The position numbers and the translations under genes were made by a program. Below are positions 27,380 to 35,123 of a stretch of 64,000 nt of DNA, piece after piece. The DNA lies in the NCBI RefSeq assembly GCF_039729195.1, contig NZ_CP155796.1, positions 186,001 through 250,000 on the forward strand, in the 5' to 3' direction. Source of the DNA: Mycobacterium sp. DL (GTDB taxonomy: Bacteria; Actinomycetota; Actinomycetes; Mycobacteriales; Mycobacteriaceae). Under the pieces are notes generated by a model. The model did not search any database. It was given only the letters and a program-made list of their open reading frames with translations, and was not told the DNA's origin. Every line of letters begins with the position of its first letter. The stretch's first letter is position 1.

Positions 27380-27996
27380 ACCCCACGGACGAGTCGTCAG
27401 CGGCAACTCCAGAGGATCAGCCGGACGCGGCATCCCCACAAGAACCGACGGAAGACGTCGGTGAGAGTCTCGAGAACCCGGCCGATCTTCGGCGGCCATC
27501 GAGGCTGGGCACCGGCTGGGCTGTCGGGATCTGTGCGGCGCTCGTGTTGTTCGCTTCGGCAGCGATAGTCGGCGGGTACTTCGCGCTGCGCGCCAACGAG
27601 CGCGCCGAGGCGATCTCGCGGTCCGATGAGGCCGCGCTGCTCGCCGCCAAGGACTGTGTGACGGCCACCCAGGCCCCCGACACCGCCGCGATGACCGCCG
27701 CCCAGTCGAAGATCCTCGAGTGCTCGACCGGCGACTTCGGTGTCCAGGCAGGTCTGTTCAGCAGTGTGATCGCCGAGGCCTACCAGGCGGCGAACGCGAG
27801 TGTGGCGGTCGACGAACTGCGGGCCGCCGTCGAGCGCCACAACGACGACGGGTCCATCAACGTCCTGGTGGCGGTCCGCGTGAGAATCTCCAACGCCGAG
27901 GCCGCCGACCAGCAGGTCGGCTATCGACTGCGCGCGACGATGGCCTACGACGAAGGGCAGTACCGGATCGCCAAGCTGGATCAGGTCACGTCGTGA
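27349..27996 (+). CDS. Mce-associated membrane protein (Rv0175-like)
   Basis: A 215-aa protein. An acidic, disordered N-terminus of about 55 residues is followed by one membrane helix (about 57-80) and a compact extracytoplasmic NTF2-like domain typical of Mas proteins. The domain includes FSSVIAEAYQAANASV and ends YRIAKLDQV. In M. tuberculosis Mas1 proteins help stabilise or support the Mce1 complex. It is translated from an ATG inside mce1F and overlaps the next gene by four bases. Confidence 0.85.
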   Translation: MEGDAGTSRLNPTDESSAATPEDQPDAASPQEPTEDVGESLENPADLRRPSRLGTGWAVGICAALVLFASAAIVGGYFALRANERAEAISRSDEAALLAAKDCVTATQAPDTAAMTAAQSKILECSTGDFGVQAGLFSSVIAEAYQAANASVAVDELRAAVERHNDDGSINVLVAVRVRISNAEAADQQVGYRLRATMAYDEGQYRIAKLDQVTS

Positions 27997-28964
27997 CAGC
28001 CGTTCTCGACATCTCCGCGGACGTCACGGCCCCCACCCAAGATGTGCCGCTGGCACCGTGGACCGCCCGCGCAGGGGCCCTCGCGGTGGACATCCTGCCG
28101 GGTCTGGGGGTCATCGTCACGATGGCGCTGTTGGCGCTCGCCGCACCGAGCGACGGTTGGCTGCGCTGGGTGTTCACCTTCGTCGCGGCAGCGACGTTGT
28201 TCGCGATGGCCGCCAACCGACTGGTGCTGCCCAACGCCGTCGGCTGGACGCTGGGACGGGCGCTGTTCGGGATCGCCGTCGTCCACCGCCCCGACGAGCG
28301 TGTGGGAACACTGCGGTTGACGGCGCGGGAACTGGCACACCTGCTGGACACCCTGTCTCTGTTCGTCGGCTGGTTGTGGCCGCTGTGGGACCGTCGCCGC
28401 CGGACGTTCGCCGACCTGCTGGCCAAGACCGAGGTGCATCGGGTCGAACGGCCCGCACGCGACATGCGCCGCCTGGTGGCGTTGGTCCTGATCGCGGCGG
28501 CAGTGCTGTGCGCAGCGGGGGTGGGCCTGGGCTACCTGGTGGTCTACCGGCAGGAGCGGGCAGTCGATGAGGCCGAGGCGCAGATCGCCGAACAGGGACC
28601 TCGGATCGTCGAGCAGATGTTGAGCTACGGCGTGGACACCCTGCCCGAGGACTTCGCCCGCGCGCAGACACTGACCACCGACGGCTACCGTCCGCAGTTG
28701 ATCGCCCAGCAGGAAGCTGTCCAGGGCGCCGGGGCGACCACCAACGAGTACTGGGCGGTCAGCAGCACGGTCCTGACGAACCCGCCGGTGACGCCGGATC
28801 AGGCGTCGATGCTGCTCGCGATGCAGGGACAGCGCGGTATCAACCCCGAGGACCTCAAGTTCATCACCGCGACGGTTCGGGCCGACTTCGCCAAGTCCCC
28901 GGACGGACAGTGGCGCGTTGCCAATCTGACCGTGCTGAAGAAGCCTCAGATGGCGGGCCAGTGA
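27993..28964 (+). CDS. RDD-domain Mce-associated protein (Rv0176-like)
   Basis: A 323-aa two-domain protein. Residues about 20-150 form an RDD domain with three membrane helices; it begins APWTARAGALAVDILPG and has the typical ...GWTLGRALFGIAVV and DRRRRTFADLLAKT elements. After another helix (about 160-180), residues 185-323 form a Mas/NTF2-like extracytoplasmic domain. The GTG start overlaps the upstream stop (GTGA). The fusion matches Rv0176. Its function within the Mce1 system is not established. Confidence 0.85.
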   Translation: MTAVLDISADVTAPTQDVPLAPWTARAGALAVDILPGLGVIVTMALLALAAPSDGWLRWVFTFVAAATLFAMAANRLVLPNAVGWTLGRALFGIAVVHRPDERVGTLRLTARELAHLLDTLSLFVGWLWPLWDRRRRTFADLLAKTEVHRVERPARDMRRLVALVLIAAAVLCAAGVGLGYLVVYRQERAVDEAEAQIAEQGPRIVEQMLSYGVDTLPEDFARAQTLTTDGYRPQLIAQQEAVQGAGATTNEYWAVSSTVLTNPPVTPDQASMLLAMQGQRGINPEDLKFITATVRADFAKSPDGQWRVANLTVLKKPQMAGQ

Positions 28965-29521
28965 GCCCGCGGCGCAGGGTCGAGGGCGCCGACTCCCTGA
29001 CCCCGGACTACTTCGACGTCACTCCGAAACCGCCTCGGCGGTGGGGTCTCACGCTGGTGTCCGCACTGGCCGCCCTCGTGGTGATCGCCGCGATCACGGC
29101 CAGCACGCTGATGCTGATCCGACACGAGTCCGACCGCCGCGCCGAACTCCGGGATGCGGCGGCGCTGGGTTACGCGCGCGAGTTCATGACCATGTACATG
29201 AGCTTGGATCCGTTCAACGCCAACGATTACGCCGACCGCATCCTCGCGCAGGGCACCGGCGAGTTCGAGACGATGTTCAAGGAGCGGCAGAACGAGATCC
29301 TGATCCAGGTGGCCCGCTCCGAACCCTCCACCGGCACGGTTCTGGAAGCCGGCGTGCAGCGATGGAACTCGGACGGCAGTGCCGACGTCCTCCTCGCGAC
29401 CAAGGTGACCACGACGACACCGGACGGAAAGTCGACGATCGAGAGCGGAAGCCGCTGGGTCGCAACGACTATCAAGGAAGGACAGCAGTGGAAGATCAGC
29501 AACCTGATTCAGGTGATCTGA
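28961..29521 (+). CDS. Mce-associated membrane protein (Rv0177-like)
   Basis: A 186-aa protein with a short cytoplasmic start, one membrane helix (about residues 30-52) and an NTF2-like domain that ends QQWKISNLIQVI. The GTG start (28961) overlaps the previous stop (GTGA). A longer frame upstream would overlap deeply and was rejected. Its final 34 bp overlap the next gene in a different frame. It is one of three Mas proteins here with the same helix-plus-NTF2 architecture. Confidence 0.85.
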   Translation: MSPRRRVEGADSLTPDYFDVTPKPPRRWGLTLVSALAALVVIAAITASTLMLIRHESDRRAELRDAAALGYAREFMTMYMSLDPFNANDYADRILAQGTGEFETMFKERQNEILIQVARSEPSTGTVLEAGVQRWNSDGSADVLLATKVTTTTPDGKSTIESGSRWVATTIKEGQQWKISNLIQVI

Positions 29522-30408
29522 ACACCGACAACGCCACTGTGGCCACCGACGGCACCACCGAGGATTCGGGATCGAAGCCTCGCCGGGGTCTGTTCCGTCG
29601 GCGGACCAACGTCGACGCGAAGCCCCCGGTCGACCCGGAGACACCGGTAGCCGCGGCACCCGTCGAGGAAGCCGAGAAGCAACCCGAGGTGCCGAAGACG
29701 CCCGTCGGCAAAGCCGCCAGAACTCCCAAAGACGACGCAGTCCAGCCTGTTTCGCAGGAGACCGCTGAGCCTGCGTTGGAAACCGGGACTGACGTCGACA
29801 CGGCCGAGGACGCCGATCTCGAAGACGCCGATCTCGAAGACGCAGAGCCCGCCGAAGAGGTCACGCTGGTCCCGCATCGTCCTGCAGGCAAGCGGCTGAA
29901 GGTGGCGGCGGTGGCCGCCTCGGTGCTGTTCGTCGGAGCGGGCGCGTTCGCCGGCGCGATGGTGCAGCCATACCTCGCCGAGAGTGCGCTCGTCGAGACG
30001 AAACTCAACATCGCCCAGACCGCCGCGGATGCGATCACCACGCTGTGGACCTACACCCCCGACGACATGAACACCCTCGCCGACCGCGCATCGCGCTACC
30101 TCGGTGGCGAGTTCGCCGAGGAGTACCGGCAGTACATCGATGCGATCGTCGAGCCCAACAAGCAGGCCCAGGTCACCAACACCACCGACGTGATGGGCGC
30201 CGCGGTGGAATCGGTCTCGCCGCCGGGGACTCCGGACGAGGCGACCGCGATCGTCTACACCAACTCGGTGGCCACCAGTCCGGTGACGAAGAACATCCCG
30301 TCGTTGCGGTACCTGTCCTACCGGCTGACGATGCAACGCGACGGGTCGGACTGGCTCATCACCCGGATGTCGACGGTCACGTCGTTCGACCTGACTCCTC
30401 AGTTGTAG
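29488..30408 (+). CDS. Mce-associated membrane protein with acidic N-terminus (Rv0178-like)
   Basis: A 306-aa protein. The first about 125 residues are disordered and Glu/Asp/Pro-rich, with a tandem duplication DADLEDADLEDAE. One membrane helix follows (about 130-155), then the Mas/NTF2-like domain ending ITRMSTVTSFDLTP. The GTG at 29488 has the ribosome site AAGGAAGGA just upstream, within the end of the previous gene. It is the last gene of the mce1-mas1 operon. A strong palindrome begins 17 bp after its stop. Confidence 0.85.
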   Translation: MEDQQPDSGDLNTDNATVATDGTTEDSGSKPRRGLFRRRTNVDAKPPVDPETPVAAAPVEEAEKQPEVPKTPVGKAARTPKDDAVQPVSQETAEPALETGTDVDTAEDADLEDADLEDAEPAEEVTLVPHRPAGKRLKVAAVAASVLFVGAGAFAGAMVQPYLAESALVETKLNIAQTAADAITTLWTYTPDDMNTLADRASRYLGGEFAEEYRQYIDAIVEPNKQAQVTNTTDVMGAAVESVSPPGTPDEATAIVYTNSVATSPVTKNIPSLRYLSYRLTMQRDGSDWLITRMSTVTSFDLTPQL

Positions 30409-31993
30409 CCGCCCGCTCCTCTTCGCCGGAATTGCATTCCAGCAGAGAACTTCTCGAACTTTTGCTGCCGGAATGCAATTCCGGCAGCACCGCGAGCAGG
30501 TCGTCAACCCGTCGCGACGATCGCATGACCGTTCGGTCGGGTCTGACGATCACCGCGGTGGTGTGGCCACCTCGCAGCCACCGCGCCAGCTCGGATCCAG
30601 GTGCGGCACAAAGTGCCGTCGCCCCACGGTCCTTGATCAGGGCGTGCTGTGTGGATTTGAGCGGCACCGTCGTGATGACGGCGAAACCCAGACCCAGCGC
30701 ATCGTCGAGTCGGCGCCCGTCGGCCAGTACGGGGTTGGGGCACAGACTGCCGGTCAGCGATCGTGGGCCGCGTCGGCGGTGCACAAGAGCTGACCGGCGC
30801 AGTGCGGGCGTGGTCGAATCCACCACCCGGTGGCGCACCCCCGGGAGCAGGCCGAGGCGCGGCACGACGATGCGTCGCAACAGATTTCCCACGTCACCGC
30901 CCGCGGTCATGAATCGCCCGACCGCGAGGGCGAACCGGATCATCGACCGGGCGTGGGGCTTTCGCTCCTGCTCGTAGCTGTCGAGCGCAGTCGGCGGCAG
31001 GTCGCCGCCCAGGACGCCGGCAAGCTTCCAGGCGAGGTTCATCGCATCGCGGAGCCCGGCACCCATGCCCTGGCCGATGAACGGCGGTGTCAGATGCGCG
31101 GCGTCACCGAGCAGGAATACGTTTCCCCGCCGCCACCGGTCGGCGAGCTGAGCACGGAACGTGTACTCGGTGACCCGGATCAACTCGAGTTCGGCCTCGT
31201 GGACGTTCCCGATCCAGGGAGCGATCAGCGGTATCAGAGCGGCCAGGTCGGAGAACTGGTCGGCACTCTCGCCGTCGAGGAGTTGAAACTCCCAGCGGTA
31301 GCGGGTCTTTCCGATACGCATGTAGGTGCCCGCACGGTGCGGATCGCAGACCTGGTGCACACCCTCCCATTGGTGGAGATCGGCCTCGGTGGCGACATCA
31401 ACGACAAGCCAGCGCTGCTGGAAGTGCATGTCGCGCATCGAGGTGCCGATCCGCGAGCGGATCAGACTGTTGGCGCCGTCGCATCCCAGCACATAGTCGG
31501 CGTCGACCACCATCGTGGTGCCGTCGCTCCGGTTGCGGTAGCTGACCCGGATCCCGCCGCCGTCGACCGGCGTGATGTCGGTGACCTCGGTGTTGCCGCG
31601 GAGTTCGATGCCCGGGTACCGCGCGAGGTTGTCTCGCAGAAGTTGTTCGAGCTCGGGTTGATCGAACATGTTGGCACGGGGAAAGCCGTGCACACCGGGC
31701 GCCGGGTCGCGGCGGAACTCGGCCAGCACGTGGTGGTCGCGGTCGCGCAGTTGGAGCCCGCAGGCGGGGCGCGAGATCGCGGCGAACTGGTCGGCGAGGC
31801 CCAGCCGGGCGATGAGGCGGTAGATCTCGTCATCCAGGTGCACGGCGCGGGGCTGCGGGTAGACGCCCTGCCAGCGGTCGAGGACGAGGCTGTTGATGCC
31901 GTACTGGGCCAGCAGTGTGGCCGCGGTGGCACCGGTCGGGCCGGCGCCGACGATGAGCACCGGTGTGTGACGAACAGCGTTGGGCCGCTTCAT
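30377..31993 (-). CDS. FAD-dependent aromatic-ring hydroxylase (MhpA type)
   Basis: A 538-aa flavin monooxygenase. The FAD/NADPH motifs are GAGPTGATAA (about residue 16), CDGANSLIR (about 170) and GDAAHLTPPFIGQGMGAGLRD (about 292-312, split by no gap). The nearest family is 3-(3-hydroxyphenyl)propionate hydroxylase (MhpA), which adds an ortho hydroxyl before ring cleavage. A dioxygenase and a FAH-type hydrolase sit upstream in the same direction. The last about 30 residues are encoded by a palindromic repeat and have no counterpart in the family. The end overlaps the last mas1 gene convergently by 32 bp. Confidence 0.85.
   Translation of the reverse strand: MKRPNAVRHTPVLIVGAGPTGATAATLLAQYGINSLVLDRWQGVYPQPRAVHLDDEIYRLIARLGLADQFAAISRPACGLQLRDRDHHVLAEFRRDPAPGVHGFPRANMFDQPELEQLLRDNLARYPGIELRGNTEVTDITPVDGGGIRVSYRNRSDGTTMVVDADYVLGCDGANSLIRSRIGTSMRDMHFQQRWLVVDVATEADLHQWEGVHQVCDPHRAGTYMRIGKTRYRWEFQLLDGESADQFSDLAALIPLIAPWIGNVHEAELELIRVTEYTFRAQLADRWRRGNVFLLGDAAHLTPPFIGQGMGAGLRDAMNLAWKLAGVLGGDLPPTALDSYEQERKPHARSMIRFALAVGRFMTAGGDVGNLLRRIVVPRLGLLPGVRHRVVDSTTPALRRSALVHRRRGPRSLTGSLCPNPVLADGRRLDDALGLGFAVITTVPLKSTQHALIKDRGATALCAAPGSELARWLRGGHTTAVIVRPDRTVMRSSRRVDDLLAVLPELHSGSKSSRSSLLECNSGEEERAATTEESGRTT
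30425..30485. repeat. Large palindromic element between convergent genes
   Basis: The arms 30425-30445 and 30465-30485 are 21-bp inverted repeats with one mismatch (GCCGGAATTGCATTCCAGCA... and its complement). The loop is 19 nt. It lies just after the mas1 operon stop and inside the 3' end of the hydroxylase gene. It may stop transcription of the mas1 operon, although there is no U-tract, or be a REP/MITE-like repeat. Confidence 0.8.
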
Positions 31994-32031
31994 CTTCTTC
32001 CAGGGGTCGTTGGATCACCACGGATCTGTGG

Positions 32032-32970
32032 TCAGGCGTAGGTGACCTTCATACGCTGCGTGCCGAGATCGATCGCGCCGTCGTCGGTGGCCACCGACGC
32101 CTCGATGACGTCGCCGTGCTGAAGGTATTTGGTGTTGCCGGCCTGACGTTTGAAGAACGCCTTCCACTTCACCGCAGGCGGAAGCAGCGCGCCGATCATC
32201 TCGATCGGCTTGGGCGGAGCGCTCAGCGCCGTACCGGCCGGGGTCCCGGTGAGCACCAGATCTCCGGCGGCAAGATCCTGGAAACGGGCCAGCGACTGGA
32301 GCGCCTGCAGCGGCCGGTACAGCATGTCGCCCTCGACCAGTGCGTTCTGGCGTTCCTCACCACTGACACTCAACCGCAGTCGCAGATCGCCGAAGCGGGC
32401 AAGCTCATCGGCACCGAGCAGCACGAGTTCGGGACCGACCGGGGTGAAGGTGGGGTAGGACTTCGCTTCGTAGAACTGCGTCTGCGGGAGTTGGATGTCG
32501 CGGGCCGAGATGTCGTTGGTGATGACCAGCCCTGCGATGTAGTCGGTGAGCTGGGAGTCCGAAATGCTGGTGCCGACCGGGATATCGCGCCCGATGACGA
32601 GCCCGATCTCGACCTCGTAGTCGAGGAATCGGACGTGGCCGGGTTTGACGATCTGATCGAACGGACCACTGATCGACGCCGACGATTTCCGGAAGAATGT
32701 CAGCGGCACGGTCTTCGGATCCATACCGGAATCCTTGACGTGCGATTCGAAGTTGGTCATCTGCGCCACCACCCGGCACGGCCGGGTGACCGGCGAGACG
32801 AGCTCCAGCCCGTCGACGGCCACGGTGTCGGCGCTGCCGCCGGCGGCGGTGATCGCGGCGCGGTCGGCGAGGAGTTCCGCGGTGGCGGTGGCCGAGGTGG
32901 CGATCCTGGCCGCCCGGTCGGCGGTCTTGACCCACCAGGCGTCAGTGGTGCGGAGTATGGAAATGCTCAT
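32032..32970 (-). CDS. Fumarylacetoacetate hydrolase family protein
   Basis: A 312-aa member of the FAH superfamily, which contains C-C bond hydrolases, hydratases and decarboxylases acting on ring-cleavage products. Metal ligands are visible in FLDYEVEIGLVIGRD (Glu-x-Glu, about residue 120) and in the following VITNDISARDIQ Asp. KSYPTFTPVGP and LVLTGTPAGTALS complete the fold. The start overlaps the dioxygenase stop by four bases, so the two are coupled. It probably cleaves or hydrates the dioxygenase product. The exact reaction cannot be inferred. Confidence 0.85.
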   Translation of the reverse strand: MSISILRTTDAWWVKTADRAARIATSATATAELLADRAAITAAGGSADTVAVDGLELVSPVTRPCRVVAQMTNFESHVKDSGMDPKTVPLTFFRKSSASISGPFDQIVKPGHVRFLDYEVEIGLVIGRDIPVGTSISDSQLTDYIAGLVITNDISARDIQLPQTQFYEAKSYPTFTPVGPELVLLGADELARFGDLRLRLSVSGEERQNALVEGDMLYRPLQALQSLARFQDLAAGDLVLTGTPAGTALSAPPKPIEMIGALLPPAVKWKAFFKRQAGNTKYLQHGDVIEASVATDDGAIDLGTQRMKVTYA

Positions 32971-34088
32971 GAGCGGGCAACTTTCAGTAGGCCGATGAGG
33001 CGGTGGACGTCGAATTCGTTGCGGCGTGGCAGCGCGGTCAACATGGACAGGGCCTCATGTCGTGCCGCACGCGGGCTGGTCCCGAGGAAGTCGCCGGTGA
33101 CCGGTGGTCCCCACTGCGACAGACCGCTGGCGGTGAAGGGGGCCCAACCGGGCTCGAGGGTGTTGTCGAACATGTCGCCGTCGGCGAAGTGCTCGACGAG
33201 GAAACCATCGGGGTCGCGCCAGTAGTCGAACAGTTGGCTGCCCTGGATGTGGCGGCCGATTCCCCAGGACCGGAAGTATCCGCGCTCACGGAGGTATTCG
33301 CCGCCGGCGGCGAGCGCATCGAGGTCGCTGACCTGGTACGCCGAGTGCACGTACCGGTTGGCCGGGCCGAGCGCCATGGCCAGCGTGTGGTGATCGGCGG
33401 GCTCAGCACCCCGATCGCAGCGGATGAAGCTCATCGTGGGGCCACGCTCGCGTTGGCCGGGGAAGAACAGGAAGTCGCTGACGATCATGCCGAGGGTGTC
33501 CAGGTACCAGTTCAGCGCGCTGAGGTACCGAGTGGACTGCAGCACCACGTGGCCGAGGCGTTGCACCCGGGCCGGGACCCGGCGCGGCCGCTGGGTGGTG
33601 TTGACGCGCCGCAGCTCGTGGCCGGCGTTGTAGATCAGGGGTGTCTGTGTGGGGAGCGCCGGATGGCGGTGGATGTCGGCCACGACCTGGACCGGGAAGC
33701 CGCTGGGGTCGACGAGGCGGACCGCCGATCCGCCGATCGACTCAGGCAGCGGGTGCACTGATGCACCGGTCTTGTCGGCGAGCCGTCGAAGATCTGCATC
33801 GTCGGCGGCGCGGAACGCGATCCCGGTGAAGCGGGACTTCTCGCCGCGACGCAGGATGACGGCGGCGGACCCCGAATCCGTGCCGCCGAGATGCAGTTCG
33901 TCGGGGTGGCGTAACAGCACGTGGAAGCCGAAGGCCCGGGCGAACGCCTCGGCGCGCACCAGATCGGGTTTGTCGAACTCGAGCCAGGCGATGTCGCGCA
34001 CCTTGATGGTCGGATTCCGGGAGCGTCCCGGGTGTTCACCGCGCAGCGCTCCCTGCTCGCTGTGGAGTTCGTTGTGGCTGCCGATCAC
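32967..34088 (-). CDS. Type I extradiol ring-cleavage dioxygenase
   Basis: A 373-aa two-domain vicinal-oxygen-chelate protein. In the C-terminal domain the iron ligands are visible as His in RLGHVVLQS (about residue 179), His in ADHHTLAMAL (about 235) and Glu in DGFLVEHFADG (about 300). Such enzymes open catechols next to the hydroxyls using Fe(II) and O2. The N-terminal domain (WLEFDKPDLVRAEAFARAF) is structural. It heads the dioxygenase-FAH-hydroxylase unit, preceded by two copies of the TGATGAAATCGTCA-type motif. Substrate unknown, probably a substituted or fused-ring catechol. Confidence 0.87.
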   Translation of the reverse strand: MIGSHNELHSEQGALRGEHPGRSRNPTIKVRDIAWLEFDKPDLVRAEAFARAFGFHVLLRHPDELHLGGTDSGSAAVILRRGEKSRFTGIAFRAADDADLRRLADKTGASVHPLPESIGGSAVRLVDPSGFPVQVVADIHRHPALPTQTPLIYNAGHELRRVNTTQRPRRVPARVQRLGHVVLQSTRYLSALNWYLDTLGMIVSDFLFFPGQRERGPTMSFIRCDRGAEPADHHTLAMALGPANRYVHSAYQVSDLDALAAGGEYLRERGYFRSWGIGRHIQGSQLFDYWRDPDGFLVEHFADGDMFDNTLEPGWAPFTASGLSQWGPPVTGDFLGTSPRAARHEALSMLTALPRRNEFDVHRLIGLLKVARS

Positions 34089-34115
34089 GCTGGGACTTCA
34101 CCTCCTGGATAAGAC

Positions 34116-34129
34116 TGATGAAATCGTCA
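34116..34129. promoter_or_regulatory. Predicted TetR operator, copy 1 (TGATGAAATCGTCA)
   Basis: A 14-bp imperfect dyad (5 of 7 base pairs symmetric), 27 bp upstream of the dioxygenase start. The identical 14-mer recurs at 36434-36447 before the P450 gene. A close copy is at 34160-34173. Confidence 0.65.
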
Positions 34130-34159
34130 CATACGACGTTAGTCTCAGTCAAGAGTGAA

Positions 34160-34173
34160 TGACGATATCCTCA
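34160..34173. promoter_or_regulatory. Predicted TetR operator, copy 2 (TGACGATATCCTCA)
   Basis: A near-perfect 14-bp dyad (6 of 7 pairs), 51 bp upstream of the TetR start. Its reverse complement matches copy 1 at 12 of 14 bases. With copy 1 it brackets the divergent promoters. Confidence 0.65.
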
Positions 34174-34224
34174 AACTTGACTACGCTGCTGACTTCAGCG
34201 TGCTTCGACACCGGTGAGGGACCC

Positions 34225-34887
34225 ATGAGCGAGCAGGCCCAGACAAGCGTCAACCGGGTGCAACGACGGAAACAACGCACTCGCGCCGCGCTGATCGGGG
34301 CGGCGCAGGCGTTCATCGCCGAAGGCCGGCTCAACGTCGCGGTCCTCGACATCACCCAGGCCGCCGACGTCGGGATGGGGTCGTTCTACAACTACTTCGA
34401 CAGCAAGGAAGAACTGTTCAGCGCGGCCGTCGCCGACGCGCTTGATGCGCACGGCGCTCTGCTCGACGTCCTGACCGCCGACATCGAGGACCCTGCCGAG
34501 ACGTTCGCCTGCCGGTTCCGTCTCACCGGTCGACTCTTCCGCCGACGACCGCAGGAAAGCCAGATCCTGCTGGCCAACGGAGTCCAACTGCTGGCGTCCG
34601 ACCGCGGGTTGGCGCCGCGCGCGTTGCGCGACATCGAAGCGGCAGCCAGGGCGGGCCGGTTCACCGTCGAGGATTCGCACTTGGCGCTGGCCATCGCCGG
34701 TGGAGCCATCATGGGTCTGGGGGCGCTGCTGCGTCAGGAACCCGAGCGCGACGACGCCGAGGCATCGGACTCGGTGACCGCGAGTGTGCTTCGGCTGTTC
34801 GGGATGAGCGCCGCGGATGCCGCCGAGGTCTGCACGCGGCCACTGCCCGACCTCGAGACGATCGCCCCTCCCGACCCCTTGGCGTGA
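34225..34887 (+). CDS. TetR family regulator of the catabolic cluster
   Basis: A 220-aa regulator with an N-terminal helix-turn-helix (RRKQRTRAALIGAAQAFIAEG, then ITQAADVGMGSFYNYFDSKEELF). The C-terminal ligand domain includes FRLTGRLFRRRPQESQILLANG. The ATG at 34225 is preferred because GAGGGA lies 4-5 nt upstream and the protein then begins at the usual distance from the DNA-binding helix. An ATG at 34159 would include the operator in the coding region. It is divergent from the dioxygenase operon and probably represses that unit, itself and the P450-ferredoxin pair until an aromatic inducer binds. Confidence 0.85.
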   Translation: MSEQAQTSVNRVQRRKQRTRAALIGAAQAFIAEGRLNVAVLDITQAADVGMGSFYNYFDSKEELFSAAVADALDAHGALLDVLTADIEDPAETFACRFRLTGRLFRRRPQESQILLANGVQLLASDRGLAPRALRDIEAAARAGRFTVEDSHLALAIAGGAIMGLGALLRQEPERDDAEASDSVTASVLRLFGMSAADAAEVCTRPLPDLETIAPPDPLA

Positions 34888-34906
34888 CTCAAGGCGGCCC
34901 CTCGGA

Positions 34907-35110
34907 TCATGGGCTACCGGTTATACGAAGCGCTGCAACGGGACAGACGTCCACAGCTTCCCGGGCCGGGCCGATCAACGTCTCGGGCACATCGGTGCCG
35001 GCAAACTCGTTGACCAGGTCGCCGTCGTCGTCGAAGGAGAATACGGCCGGTGCCGACTGGGTGCACAGGCCGTGCCCTTCGCATCGGTCCTGATCGACGG
35101 TGACACGCAT
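34907..35110 (-). CDS. 3Fe-4S ferredoxin, P450 partner
   Basis: A 67-aa ferredoxin. The cluster motif reads CEGHGLC (residues 10-16), with His in place of the second cysteine, and the last ligand is in VDVCPVAAL (about Cys 56). This Cys-x2-His-x2-Cys pattern marks the single-cluster 3Fe-4S ferredoxins found next to P450 genes in actinobacteria. The ATG follows the P450 stop by 13 bp, with AAAGGG-like ribosome sequence upstream. It would pass electrons from a reductase to the P450. A reductase gene is not nearby. Confidence 0.88.
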   Translation of the reverse strand: MRVTVDQDRCEGHGLCTQSAPAVFSFDDDGDLVNEFAGTDVPETLIGPAREAVDVCPVAALRITGSP

Positions 35111-35123
35111 CCGGGGGCCCTTT

